A DNA stretch of 50,188 nt from Minisyncoccota bacterium (GCA_020059045.1 JAGVCW010000023.1:1-50188); one strand, 5' to 3'; positions 15,193-23,173 are shown, counted from the first letter of the stretch. Program-made: numbers and translations. Notes: generated by a model not told the origin, from the sequence alone.

Positions 15193-16260
15193 ATGAAGAA
15201 ATCTACAGATAGTAAGAGTGAATCAAAGCAAGTTCTCTATCGTAAGTATAGGCCTGAGACTTGGGAAGATGTAATTGGTCAAGATCATATAGTGAAAGTG
15301 CTTCAGGGTGCAATAAAACTTGGCAACATTTCTCATGCCTATCTTTTTGCCGGCTCACGAGGAACCGGGAAGACCTCGGTTGCTCGCATAATAGCAAGAG
15401 AGCTTGAGGTAAACCCAGTGGACTTGTATGAAATAGATGCGGCCTCAAACAGAGGAATTGACGATGTTAGGGATATCCGCGATTCGGTGGGAACTCATCC
15501 TTTTGAGTCGAAGTACAAGTTATACATTGTCGATGAAGTTCACATGCTGACAAAAGAAGCATTTAATGCACTACTTAAAACTCTTGAGGAGCCACCAGAG
15601 TATGTGGTGTTTGTTCTAGCTACAACTGAAATTGAGAAGATCCCGGACACAGTTCTCTCACGGTGCCAAGTGTTCCAGTTCCGAAAACCAAATCAGAAGA
15701 TTCTTAAAGACATTGTTCTATCAATTTCAAAGAAAGAAGGTTTTACTATCGAGCCATCTTCTGCAGATCTTATAGCTACTCTTGCCGACGGATCATTCCG
15801 TGATGCGCAGGGAATTCTTGAAAAAGTTCTGAGTTTCACTAAAGATACTAAGATTTCAAGGGAAGAAGTTGAAAGTGTGACGGGTGCACCAAGAAGTGTA
15901 ATGGTGAATGACTTTGTTACCGCACTTTCTGATAAAGATCTTCCGAAATCATTGCAGGTTATACGCAAACTTTCAGAAAGTAATGTGGACCCCAAGATTT
16001 TTCTCAAGCTTGCACTTCTGAAAGTGAGGCTCATTATGCTTATGAAATATGCTCCGGAGGATGCTCGAGATTTTTCTAATGAAGTTTCAGAAGATGACTT
16101 AGTTTTTTTGAAACAATTGAGTGTGAAAGAGGGAAGTGGAATCAATTCACAACTACTGGTGGAATTGCTTACTTCTTATGAAAGTATTGGCAGAGCATAT
16201 ATAAAAGAGCTTCCCCTTGAACTTGCATTGGTTAAACTTTTTGGTCCAACAGCTAGCTAG
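15193..16260 (+). CDS. dnaX: DNA polymerase III clamp-loader subunit (gamma/tau), short form
   Basis: DnaX is the ATPase subunit that loads the sliding clamp. The 355-residue product has YRKYRPETWEDVIGQDHI at the start, Walker A GSRGTGKT, Walker B LYIVDEVHML, sensor 1 VLATTEIEKIPDTVLSRC with the SRC motif, sensor 2 GSFRDAQ, and the collar domain at the end. It stops where gamma stops, so the tau tail is absent. The cysteine-containing zinc module normally between Walker A and EIDAASNRG is missing: ARIIARELEVNPVDLYEIDA runs straight through. The start at 15193 is supported by a TATAAT 6 nt upstream. Its 3' end overlaps a small minus-strand frame by 8 bp. Confidence 0.95.
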   Translation: MKKSTDSKSESKQVLYRKYRPETWEDVIGQDHIVKVLQGAIKLGNISHAYLFAGSRGTGKTSVARIIARELEVNPVDLYEIDAASNRGIDDVRDIRDSVGTHPFESKYKLYIVDEVHMLTKEAFNALLKTLEEPPEYVVFVLATTEIEKIPDTVLSRCQVFQFRKPNQKILKDIVLSISKKEGFTIEPSSADLIATLADGSFRDAQGILEKVLSFTKDTKISREEVESVTGAPRSVMVNDFVTALSDKDLPKSLQVIRKLSESNVDPKIFLKLALLKVRLIMLMKYAPEDARDFSNEVSEDDLVFLKQLSVKEGSGINSQLLVELLTSYESIGRAYIKELPLELALVKLFGPTAS

Positions 16261-16378
16261 TGGCCACAAGAATTACAATAGACCAAAACACAAGCGCCAC
16301 GATGTGCGCTTCTATGAAATATAGGTAGGCTTTCCTTTCCTTTTTCCTTTGTGCTTTCAGATCCTCAATCTCTGACAT
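16253..16378 (-). CDS. Possible 41-residue membrane microprotein
   Basis: A short minus-strand frame starts 2 nt after the stop of the surface-protein gene (16381-18870) and ends inside the last codons of dnaX. It encodes MSEIEDLKAQRKKERKAYLY followed by FIEAHIVALVFWSIVILVAT: a charged, basic N-terminal helix and one membrane helix. The spacing suggests coupled translation with the large gene. The membrane-protein logic is good, but no homologue is known to me and it could be chance. Confidence 0.45.
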   Translation of the reverse strand: MSEIEDLKAQRKKERKAYLYFIEAHIVALVFWSIVILVATS

Positions 16379-16380
16379 TC

Positions 16381-18870
16381 TTACATTAATATTTCTTTAA
16401 TTCCAAGAATTACTCTTGTTACGAATACTCCAAGTATTCCTACGAAAAACATTATAGAAGAAGTGTCGTCGGGTGTGCTAGTGGCATCTACACTTTCTGC
16501 AGCCTCGGCTTCTTCGATACCCAGGCTCTCTATTAGAGACGTAACACTTGGCACAACTTGGTTTTCTTCAGCTACTGCAGTTTCCTCACTAGTCGTATCA
16601 TTTTCCCTTAGAGATATGAAACCATTAGCGATATAGTCACTTTTTGGTACGTTTACCCCCCAAACTACAGTAGAAAGTATATATGTGCCGGCTTGCGCAC
16701 TATCACTAAAGTTGAGGTCGTAAGTTACTGTAATCTCTTCGTTCGGTAGAATATCACCGAAATCCCATACCTCCTCATGTATTAAGTCGCCATTTGGATT
16801 TCTTAGGGTGTCATGTAGCACTACTGATTTTGCTTCCAAGTTGTTAGTATTTTTTATTACTAGCTCTTGAGTCATCATCATTTTGTCACGGTATAGTATT
16901 ACGTCGCTATTAGTTCTATTTATACTTAAGTTGAGGTTGGTAAGCATCTCACCCAGGACTTCGCCACGGGGAGTGGAACGGGTTCTTCCACCAGAAGAGC
17001 TTTTCATTGTTCTGACTGAGGCTGTGTCAGTGTTATCAAGGGTGTTATTGTCTGTTTCGTGAGCACTTACTGTAACTATGTTTGTGATTTCAGTGTCTGG
17101 GGAACTATTCACAATTCTGGCACGATAGCTTACTTCTGTACCTTTACCAGGGGGAAGATTGCCAAGGTCCCACACCAAGTGACCGTTCTCATTTTCTGAA
17201 TATTGTAGGGTGGAGTCGACTATTTCAATGTGAGATCTGTCGAAACTGTCTACGAGTCTCGTGGCACTTGCCGGTGAGTCCCCATTGTTTAAAACGGTGA
17301 ACTTGTATGTAAGTAGAGATCCGTTTGTGACATCGCTTGGTGTAGTCACTTGCTCACCAACCCAAAGATCAGGTCGACCGAACGCGATGTTACCCTCGAA
17401 GTCTCCGAAAATATTTATAACCGCCATTATCCAGTTTCTCCCAACAATATTTGAATTGGCTATGTTTACAATATTTGCACCTGCATAAGCGTTCCCAGTT
17501 GATATGAGTCCTGTACCCGCACCACTAATCTCGTTTTCACCGGTTAGCGCTATGACACTTACATCGTTATGTATCAAAGTATTGTTTACTCCGTTTATAT
17601 TAACTGATGATGCCACTCCGTTTGAAGTGGTTCCCGAACCTGATTCTATGTCGAAGAGATACACCCCCCCATCGGGGCTCTCTGTCCAAGCAAGATTACT
17701 AGGCGCACCGAATATTTCTCCTGCCCAGCTACCATGCACACGAAAGAGGATGGATATATTAGCACCACCGATAAGATTGGAGTTTAACTGATTGAAAACA
17801 TTTGATGAGGAATATGCATCACCACTCTCGATTCCACCGCCACTTGCGTTTACAGTATTTCCTCCAGAGTTTGAGATAATATTTGCATTGTTTTGAAGAT
17901 TCCCGTTATTTGTAAGATCTATATCCACAGGAGATGATGCGGAACTTGCTAAATTGCTGAAAAAGTTTGAAAGACTTGGGAAGACTATGTCACCCTGTAC
18001 CCCCTCGAAGGCATTCAAAGTTACAAGAAGATAGTTTGAGTCCACGAAGTTTGTGTTTGCAACATTTACAAGGTTAAGTCCCGCATATGCATTGCCAGTG
18101 GTAATGGTCGAAGTGGCTCCACCACCTATCACATTTTCACCGCTTGAAGCATTGAGCAGTATGGAGTTCTCAATATGTGCATCATTTGAAACATTTACAG
18201 ACACTTGGTTGCCAGTGCAATTGAGAAGACCACATGCTCCATCAAAAAGAGAGGATGACCCACCACGAAGATCAAGGGTGCTCTGTACTAAGTCATAAAA
18301 GTTTGAGAAAAGAATCACACCGTTTGAGTTTACAAAATTGGTATTAACCAAGTTTAAAATATTTGCTAGCGCCACTGCCTCACCAGAAACAATAGTAGGT
18401 GTGCCAGTTGCAGACATCTCCGCTGGGGTGGTGGTGGAAAATATATTAAGTCCCGCTTCACCCCCGAGCGTAGAACTAAGTACAGGAAGAGTATCGGATG
18501 GGGTAGTGGTGGCGGATTCATCCGGTGAAGTAATGGGGCTTTCTTCGCCCACTGATATTGTAGTTGTAGCAACGTTGTCGGGGCTCGGCAAGCTCACTGT
18601 TACTTCATTATTCTCCTCTTCACTCAGCTCGTTAGTACTTGGGCTCTCGTCATTGTTACCTGCAACCTCGGTACTTGCCGGAAGCTCCTCTTCTGTTAGT
18701 ATATCTTCTACACTATTCCTTTCCTCTATATTTTCGCTAATTGTTGGCGGTGGCAGGGCACTTTCACTGGCTTCGGTATCTCCCCATACCACTGCCGGCA
18801 TTGCAGTCTCGAAAATTATGGCAAGTACAAGTATTAGTACCGGAAGATTTTCAAGAATTTGTTTTTTCAT
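16381..18870 (-). CDS. Large secreted/anchored surface protein with repeat modules and DUF11-like domain
   Basis: From the ATG at 18870 the product is 829 residues: signal peptide (MKKQILENLPVLILVLAIIF), a 130-residue acidic Ser/Thr/Pro linker, then four copies of a module of about 100 residues whose signature is TGNAYAGxNLVNVANTNFVDSN followed by a hydrophobic strand (SGEAVALANILNLVNTNF, TGNAYAGLNLVNVANTNF, SGDAYSSSNVFNQLNSNL, TGNAYAGANIVNIANSNI). A DUF11-like cell-wall domain follows (LTYKFTVLNNGDSPASATRL), with a second beta domain, and a C-terminal membrane helix (SIMFFVGILGVFVTRVILG). It is likely a cell-surface stalk or S-layer-associated protein. An in-frame ATG at 18900 is possible but adds a non-signal-like leader. 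Confidence 0.8.
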   Translation of the reverse strand: MKKQILENLPVLILVLAIIFETAMPAVVWGDTEASESALPPPTISENIEERNSVEDILTEEELPASTEVAGNNDESPSTNELSEEENNEVTVSLPSPDNVATTTISVGEESPITSPDESATTTPSDTLPVLSSTLGGEAGLNIFSTTTPAEMSATGTPTIVSGEAVALANILNLVNTNFVNSNGVILFSNFYDLVQSTLDLRGGSSSLFDGACGLLNCTGNQVSVNVSNDAHIENSILLNASSGENVIGGGATSTITTGNAYAGLNLVNVANTNFVDSNYLLVTLNAFEGVQGDIVFPSLSNFFSNLASSASSPVDIDLTNNGNLQNNANIISNSGGNTVNASGGGIESGDAYSSSNVFNQLNSNLIGGANISILFRVHGSWAGEIFGAPSNLAWTESPDGGVYLFDIESGSGTTSNGVASSVNINGVNNTLIHNDVSVIALTGENEISGAGTGLISTGNAYAGANIVNIANSNIVGRNWIMAVINIFGDFEGNIAFGRPDLWVGEQVTTPSDVTNGSLLTYKFTVLNNGDSPASATRLVDSFDRSHIEIVDSTLQYSENENGHLVWDLGNLPPGKGTEVSYRARIVNSSPDTEITNIVTVSAHETDNNTLDNTDTASVRTMKSSSGGRTRSTPRGEVLGEMLTNLNLSINRTNSDVILYRDKMMMTQELVIKNTNNLEAKSVVLHDTLRNPNGDLIHEEVWDFGDILPNEEITVTYDLNFSDSAQAGTYILSTVVWGVNVPKSDYIANGFISLRENDTTSEETAVAEENQVVPSVTSLIESLGIEEAEAAESVDATSTPDDTSSIMFFVGILGVFVTRVILGIKEILM

Positions 18871-18949
18871 TTTTATTTGTGGTGGCTTATAAAATATCAA
18901 AAGGTTTCTGTTTTCATATAAATCCTTAAGAGGTCTTCAGGACTTATTT

Positions 18950-18972
18950 GAAAACAGGATTTCCCTGTTTTC
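18950..18972 (-). terminator. Hairpin after the serine-rich surface gene
   Basis: Minus strand GAAAACAGG, 5-nt loop, CCTGTTTTC, starting 9 nt past the stop at 18982. No long T run follows, so it may attenuate rather than end transcription into the large surface gene. Confidence 0.5.
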
Positions 18973-18981
18973 ACTTCTATA

Positions 18982-20007
18982 TTAGTTGCGTACAACGCGA
19001 GTCATTGTGCGGCCGCTTACATTTACAATGTCAGCTACTCCCTCACCGTGACCACTAGTTACATCGCCACCCATTCCGCCCCATCCACCATGTGCACCGT
19101 TACCCGCAGATCTTGATCCATCTTCTTCAAGAGACCCGGTAGTGTTTCCGCCTTCACCTCCCGTGCTTCCGTTTCCACCTCTTGAGTGGTTATCGCCAGT
19201 GGAAGCGGCAACTGAAATGCCGTTAGCAAGAGACGCATCATTTGAGTTAGATACATTTATTGAGTCCGTTCCTCCGACATATGTGCGAGTATAATGAAGC
19301 TCTAGGTTGTCATGTTCTTCCTCTGCATTCTGCTCGGAACTTGATTCATCACTTGAAACTGATCCTGATTCTGAACTCGATGTGCTACTTGAGCTTTCGT
19401 CAGAACTTGTTGAACTAGAGCTCGAGCTGTCAGATGATGAACTTGATGAAGATTCGTTGTCTCCATCTTCGCTTGAGTCATCAGAATCAGACTCAGAAGA
19501 TTCCTCGTCTGAGCTTTCGGATGAACTTGATTCGTCACTGTCGTAGTCGTTGTCCCACTCTTCATCGTAACTTGAACTATCTGAAGATGATGAAGATGAG
19601 GATGATCCTTCTGAAGATAGAATGTCTAATGTCTCATTGTATCGGTCACATGAGCATCCCATGTCTTCGACTGTGGTATCTGTAGTGTTTGCCTCATTGT
19701 AAATTGAGACTAGACCGAAAGCGTTGCCGCTGTTTACAGATCCACCTGCTCCACCATCACCACCTGTTCCACCCATACCTGCGCTTTGTGAGCCACTACC
19801 AGAGCCTGTAGTATTGCCGCCATCACCACCGTCTGCACCATTTCCACCCCATGAACTGTTACCACCTGTACTTGCAGAAACTGTAATGGCGTTTGATATT
19901 TCTGCATTGTTATCGTTCGTTACACTAATCGAATCCGCATATGCAATAGGGGAGCCAGCGAGAACGAGAAGCCCCAAGATTGCTAGTACTGAAGTTGCTT
20001 TATACAT
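18982..20007 (-). CDS. Secreted Ser/Asp/Glu-rich surface protein
   Basis: The 341-residue product has a signal peptide (cleavage after SPIAYA), then two copies of a module of about 90 residues flanking an acidic, serine-rich linker of about 100 residues (SSEGSSSSSSSSDSS and similar). Each module reads DSI-V-N--AS--N-I-VAASTG, a Gly-rich loop (WGGNGADGGDGGNTTGSGSG), then VNSGNAFGLVSIYNEANT or VTSGHGEGVADIVNVSGRT. The pattern NDA.I.N.I...AS.GEN and SGNA.......N.ANT is shared with the next gene on the strand, so the two belong to one surface-protein family. No membrane anchor is visible at the C-terminus. Probably exported and intrinsically flexible. Confidence 0.8.
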   Translation of the reverse strand: MYKATSVLAILGLLVLAGSPIAYADSISVTNDNNAEISNAITVSASTGGNSSWGGNGADGGDGGNTTGSGSGSQSAGMGGTGGDGGAGGSVNSGNAFGLVSIYNEANTTDTTVEDMGCSCDRYNETLDILSSEGSSSSSSSSDSSSYDEEWDNDYDSDESSSSESSDEESSESDSDDSSEDGDNESSSSSSSDSSSSSSTSSDESSSSTSSSESGSVSSDESSSEQNAEEEHDNLELHYTRTYVGGTDSINVSNSNDASLANGISVAASTGDNHSRGGNGSTGGEGGNTTGSLEEDGSRSAGNGAHGGWGGMGGDVTSGHGEGVADIVNVSGRTMTRVVRN

Positions 20008-20234
20008 AATTATTTGATTTGCCTAAAATACTAATTAATAAATTTTGATAACTTTTTTTGTTTTTTAACCGTTTTATCGACCTTTCGTATCAAAAACTAT
20101 AAAATTAAGTCAATGAAGCCCACGTGAATGGAAATTTGCAAATTTCAGGCATTTCTGTTCTGGTCAGAAATGATAGATAGAGAATTTAAATCAGTTTTAC
20201 GGGTAACTTCAAAAGGTGTGATATGCTATCTGTA
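20008..20234. other. AT-rich divergent intergenic region
   Basis: This stretch separates the surface genes (minus strand) from the 20253 gene (plus strand). It is very AT-rich with T runs and contains short inverted repeats such as GAAATTTGCAAATTTC near 20130. No gene is seen and no single clear promoter could be assigned. Confidence 0.4.
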
Positions 20235-20248
20235 GGTAGTGTCCTACC
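20235..20248. repeat. Hairpin matching the tRNA-Gln D-arm in inverted orientation
   Basis: GGTAGTGTCCTACC lies 4 nt before the ATG at 20253 and is part of a small hairpin (GTAGG/CCTAC). Its reverse complement, GGTAGGACACTACC, matches 20953-20966 in the tRNA-Gln D-arm region at 12 of 14 positions, with the first ten contiguous. The ORF is therefore flanked by a short inverted repeat. Confidence 0.45.
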
Positions 20249-20252
20249 TTAT

Positions 20253-20951
20253 ATGAAGTTAAAACTAAAAGAAAAAGCAGAAGCAATACAACTACGTAAG
20301 CAGGGAAAAACGTACTCAGAAATACTCCATAAAGTTCCTGTTGCAAAGTCCACTCTTTCGATTTGGCTACGTGAAGTCGGCCTTGCAAAAAAACAATTCC
20401 AGCGGATTACGAGGAAAAGGTCGGAAGCAAGTAAACGTGGGGGTAAAGCACGAAAAGATCAGAGAATTGAGTTGACTCAGAAAGTGATAAGTGACTCGAG
20501 GTCAGAAATCAGATCCCTATCAAAGAGAGAAAGGTGGATAATTGGTATTGCTCTCTACTGGGCGGAAGGGTCCAAAGAGAAAGAATGGCGTCCCGGATCT
20601 AGAACAGAGCTTACAAATTCTGATCCACTAATGATTTCTGTATTTTTGAAATGGTTATTTGATTCCTGTGAGGTGGCAAAGGAAGACGTGTCTTTCGAAA
20701 TATATATTCATGAACATAAGAAAGAATCTATTAATTTGGTGAAAAAATTTTGGTCAAGCACGACAGGTTTTCCTATACAACATTTTGAAAAGGTGTATTG
20801 GAAAAAGAATAAAGTTAATGCTAAACGGAGAAATATTGGCAACTTGTATTACGGTAATTTGCGGGTTAGAGTAAAGGCAAGCTCAATCTTAAATCGGAAA
20901 ATAGCAGGCTGGACACAAGGTATTGTTGAGCAGTATTGCCGGATCGTCTAA
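20253..20951 (+). CDS. HTH plus LAGLIDADG-like protein overlapping tRNA-Gln
   Basis: The product from the ATG at 20253 is 232 residues. The N-terminal 50 form a helix-turn-helix (AIQLRKQGKTYSEILHKVPV, then AKSTLSIWLREVGL), typical of resolvase or transposase recognition domains. After a basic linker (KRSEASKRGGKARKDQR) comes a segment with IGIALYWAEGSKEKEW and ELTNSDPLMISVFLKWLF, which resembles the first half of LAGLIDADG-fold endonuclease domains (xALYxAEGSK...F-NSDPxxI). I have seen this pattern in hypothetical proteins of CPR genomes; I do not know a proven function. The last 15 bases of the gene are the first 15 of tRNA-Gln. The frame is open 10 codons further up to 20223. Confidence 0.7.
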   Translation: MKLKLKEKAEAIQLRKQGKTYSEILHKVPVAKSTLSIWLREVGLAKKQFQRITRKRSEASKRGGKARKDQRIELTQKVISDSRSEIRSLSKRERWIIGIALYWAEGSKEKEWRPGSRTELTNSDPLMISVFLKWLFDSCEVAKEDVSFEIYIHEHKKESINLVKKFWSSTTGFPIQHFEKVYWKKNKVNAKRRNIGNLYYGNLRVRVKASSILNRKIAGWTQGIVEQYCRIV

Positions 20952-21010
20952 TGGTAGGACACCACTCTTTGGAAGTGGGTATTTTGGTTCGAATCCAAGT
21001 CCGGCAGCCA
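20937..21010 (+). tRNA. tRNA-Gln (anticodon TTG)
   Basis: Acceptor TGCCGGA (20937-20943) pairs with TCCGGCA; the anticodon stem CCACT/AGTGG encloses loop CTTTGGA, giving anticodon TTG; T-arm TTTGG-TTCGAAT-CCAAG. The U1-A72 pair and G73 fit Gln identity, and CCA is encoded (21008-21010). The gene overlaps the end of the preceding ORF and its 3' end is the start of a direct repeat found again at 22161. Confidence 0.96.
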
Positions 21011-21043
21011 ACTCGTGATAGGTTATCGCGCTCGAGGCGCGTC
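21005..21043 (+). repeat. Direct repeat copy 1, starting in the tRNA-Gln 3' end
   Basis: These 39 bp, beginning CAGCCAACTCGTGATAGG, match 22161-22199 at 38 of 39 positions. They begin with the last bases of tRNA-Gln, as in tRNA-associated attachment sites. The first 12 bases after C (AGCCAACTCGTG) recur at 23752-23763. The distal part contains the core GCGCTCGAG shared with the other repeats. Confidence 0.85.
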
Positions 21044-21067
21044 GTTTAGCAAAATCACCAGAAGCGA

Positions 21068-21073
21068 TATAAT
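21068..21073 (+). promoter_or_regulatory. -10 box of the 21080 gene
   Basis: TATAAT ends 6 nt before the ATG. The 12-mer GCGATATAATTA (21065-21076) recurs at the 22263 gene (22248-22259). Confidence 0.65.
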
Positions 21074-21079
21074 TATGTT

Positions 21080-21610
21080 ATGGAAAAAGAACAATCAAAG
21101 ATAGGGGTTGCAATACTAATCACAGCCATTGTAGTTGGTGGAGCTGTTTATTATTTTACTAATTCCAAGACAGTATCAGAAACTACGGACACAAAGCAGG
21201 AGAATAGTTCTTACAATCAAAGCTCAAAGGAATACGCCGTAATGAGTCGTGAGCTCTGGAGTGCGTTCTCGTGTTCTACTTGGGCCTCCCATTTTGGAGA
21301 CGAGAAAGAAGCCGAAAGATTGTTCTTGTTTGGTTATGAGCAAGGGGAGAAATTCTTAGGCGCGGCGAGGGCGGGGGAAATTACTGACGAGGATTTTCAG
21401 TTAGAGGTTCCAATCGGAGTTAGCTGGTCACTTGCTGGTCCAAATAATGATTTCGTTCTCGGTGTACTTTATACAAACGCTCAAGAGGATGCACTGGAAG
21501 AAGTGTTTTACACAAATTACGACAAAACAAAACTTAATTCCGATGATCTACAAAAATCTATAGCAGAAAATAAGTACCGCGATGGCAACTGTCAGCTAAT
21601 TGGGCAGTGA
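21080..21610 (+). CDS. Hypothetical membrane-anchored protein
   Basis: The 176-residue product has one N-terminal membrane helix ([19 protein letters not shown]), a short polar linker and a soluble extracytoplasmic domain ([20 protein letters not shown], then [16 protein letters not shown] and [20 protein letters not shown]). Two cysteines (in FSCSTWAS and DGNCQLIG) could form a disulfide. Its pattern recalls unnamed proteobacterial proteins, which would fit acquisition by transfer. It is the first gene of the first repeat-bounded module and its GTG-overlapping neighbour suggests a two-gene unit. Function unknown. Confidence 0.75.
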   Translation: MEKEQSKIGVAILITAIVVGGAVYYFTNSKTVSETTDTKQENSSYNQSSKEYAVMSRELWSAFSCSTWASHFGDEKEAERLFLFGYEQGEKFLGAARAGEITDEDFQLEVPIGVSWSLAGPNNDFVLGVLYTNAQEDALEEVFYTNYDKTKLNSDDLQKSIAENKYRDGNCQLIGQ

Positions 21611-21630
21611 CCTTTAATTTACTAACAATC

Positions 21631-22068
21631 ATGTCTGACCCAAATACAAGAGATATGACAGTTGATCAGCTTGTTGAATTGGCAGGAGAAACAGTTATTG
21701 GAACTCCAAGTGGTTTGAAATCTCAAAAGGCACAAGCTGAAATTAATCGTCGACTTATAGAGGCACTAAATGAATCGCGAGATTCAACAAATAAATATAA
21801 TGAAAAACTCCTGTTTTTAACTTGGGTGCTACTATTTCTGACAATTATTTTGACAGTATTAGCTATTCAAACTTTCAAGCTTCAAAGACTGCAGACGAAA
21901 TATACAGAAATCCAAAGTATCCCAGAACAAATAAATCAAGCCAGATCAATTAATGGGGCTATTGAATTGTGTAACAGTTCACCAGAACTAGAAGATTCAG
22001 GGCTGTATAATATTTCTACAGGGAAACCGGCACCATGTTCTCAAGTTCTAAATCAGTATAAAAAGTAG
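21631..22068 (+). CDS. Hypothetical protein with one membrane helix
   Basis: The 145-residue product from the ATG at 21631 ([20 protein letters not shown]) has a soluble N-terminal half, a strong membrane helix ([20 protein letters not shown]) and a C-terminal region with two cysteines. The frame also extends to a GTG at 21607 that overlaps the previous stop. The TVDQLVELA...[20 protein letters not shown] stretch resembles unnamed membrane proteins found in varied bacteria. It forms a unit with 21080 and is followed within 5 nt by the next repeat. Confidence 0.65.
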   Translation: MSDPNTRDMTVDQLVELAGETVIGTPSGLKSQKAQAEINRRLIEALNESRDSTNKYNEKLLFLTWVLLFLTIILTVLAIQTFKLQRLQTKYTEIQSIPEQINQARSINGAIELCNSSPELEDSGLYNISTGKPAPCSQVLNQYKK

Positions 22069-22072
22069 CTAA

Positions 22073-22126
22073 GCGCTCGAGATCTGTCGTTTAAGGTGCT
22101 AAAATTTAGTCAATTCCGTCAAGCAG
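22073..22126 (+). repeat. Dispersed repeat, copy B
   Basis: A 54-bp segment beginning GCGCTCGAGA matches 23176-23229 at 45 of 54 positions. It shares the core GCGCTCGAG-4 nt-GTCGTTT with 21028-21047. It starts 5 nt after the stop of the preceding gene. Confidence 0.8.
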
Positions 22127-22160
22127 GGCTTGGTCCACTATGGTTCGAGCTCGAGACGGC

Positions 22161-22199
22161 CAGCCAACTCGTGATAGGTTATCGCGCTCGAGACGCGTC
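22161..22199 (+). repeat. Direct repeat copy 2 of the tRNA-Gln end
   Basis: Matches 21005-21043 at 38 of 39 positions, but without a tRNA attached. It lies between copy B and the promoter of the 22263 gene, marking a possible boundary between two integrated modules. Confidence 0.85.
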
Positions 22200-22250
22200 C
22201 ATATAATACTTCACAAACTTTGCATAGAGTGGTATTTTATGGTTCAGCGA

Positions 22251-22256
22251 TATAAT
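22251..22256 (+). promoter_or_regulatory. -10 box of the 22263 gene
   Basis: TATAAT ends 6 nt before the ATG at 22263, in a 12-mer identical to that ahead of the 21080 gene. Confidence 0.65.
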
Positions 22257-22262
22257 TAATTT

Positions 22263-22730
22263 ATGAACTGGAAGAAAATGTTAATTGGTGTCTCTGTAAT
22301 TTTTATAGGATATTTTTTATTAGTTACTTACTTTTATCCTGACGCAACTCGCCAAGGTCAGTTTGGGGACATGTTTGGTGGTCTCAACACATTTTTCTCT
22401 GGGCTAGCTTTTCTTGGTGTTATATACGCAATTATTCTTCAAAGAGAAGAATTGAGTCTTCAAAGAAAGGAACTTGAACTAACAAGGGAGGAATTAAAAA
22501 GGACTGCTTAGGCTCAAGAAAAATCAGAAAGAGCTCTTTCAAAACAAGCAGCATCATTAAAGATTACCGCCAAACTAAATGGAAAGAGTGCTATTCTTCA
22601 GCATTACAACACTCTTATTGAGATGACTAATTCACCCAAATTTGGTATTGATGAAAGAAAGTTTAATGATAATAAACTGAAGGCGGACAATGTTATTGCT
22701 GAAATAAACACACTTATCCAAGATAAATAA
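22263..22730 (+). pseudogene. Membrane protein gene broken by an in-frame TAG
   Basis: The first 82 codons encode a protein with two membrane helices and a charged coiled-coil start (LQREELSLQRKELELTREEL). A TAG at codon 83 is followed in the same frame by 72 more codons without a stop (AQEKSERALSKQAASLKITA to NVIAEINTLIQDK), ending TAA at 22730. The two halves form one coherent helical protein of about 155 residues, of a kind common as an unnamed protein in many bacteria. A single C-to-T or G-to-T change explains it. Either a recent pseudogene or a truncated product that still anchors in the membrane. The NADAR gene starts 2 nt later. Confidence 0.8.
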
Positions 22731-22732
22731 GC

Positions 22733-23173
22733 ATGTATCCTTTAGAAAAATTTTATATATACCTTTCTCCTTACACTGCCCACGCATTAGTTATCTATGG
22801 AATCGTTTATCCTACGCTTGAGCATGCATATCAATGTAGGCGTTACACTGATTCAGAAATTATTGAAGAGATTAGAAAAGCCAGAAGCCCAGTAAAAGCA
22901 TGGGAAGTATCTTCAAAATATAAACACCTTCAAATCCCTGAGTTTAAAAGTGAAGAATATAGGCTAGGAGTAATGAAAGAGCTTATGAGACTCAAAGCGG
23001 AACAGCATCAAGAAGTACAACAAGCCTTGATTGATTCTGGGGATTTAAAAATTGTTAAACACATTGTTACTTATCCCCCAGGAGACGACTTTTGGGATGA
23101 TGGAGAAGATGGGGCCGGATTAAACCATACCGGCAGACTCTGGATGGAGATCAGAGAGGAATTAAAAAAATAG
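22733..23173 (+). CDS. NADAR (YbiA-like) family protein
   Basis: NADAR-domain proteins are N-glycosidase-fold enzymes linked to NAD/ADP-ribose chemistry: some act on riboflavin intermediates and some remove ADP-ribose from nucleobases. The 146-residue product has the family pattern: VYPTLEHAYQCRRYTD near the start, RSPVKAWEVSSKY, MKELMRLKAEQHQEVQQALI, and DFWDDGEDGAGLNHTGRLWM with EIREEL at the end (family form DxxWGxGxxGxGxNxLGxxLMxxR). The usual WG is WD here. It starts 2 nt after the broken gene, so it was cotranscribed with it from the leaderless promoter at 22251. A Nudix gene follows across the next repeat. Confidence 0.85.
   Translation: MYPLEKFYIYLSPYTAHALVIYGIVYPTLEHAYQCRRYTDSEIIEEIRKARSPVKAWEVSSKYKHLQIPEFKSEEYRLGVMKELMRLKAEQHQEVQQALIDSGDLKIVKHIVTYPPGDDFWDDGEDGAGLNHTGRLWMEIREELKK

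Noticed and set aside
18338-18892. 184-residue plus-strand frame opposite the surface-protein linker
   Set aside because: It is the complement of a repetitive Ser/Thr/Pro/Glu linker and its low-complexity sequence comes from that composition.
20223-20252. Upstream start of the LAGLIDADG-like gene
   Set aside because: The extra ten codons run through a small hairpin and are not domain-like; the ATG at 20253 fits the HTH domain start better.
22509-22511. Stop-codon reassignment of TAG
   Set aside because: Other genes in the window end with TAG at the expected family length, and known CPR recoding concerns TGA, so a nonsense mutation is simpler.
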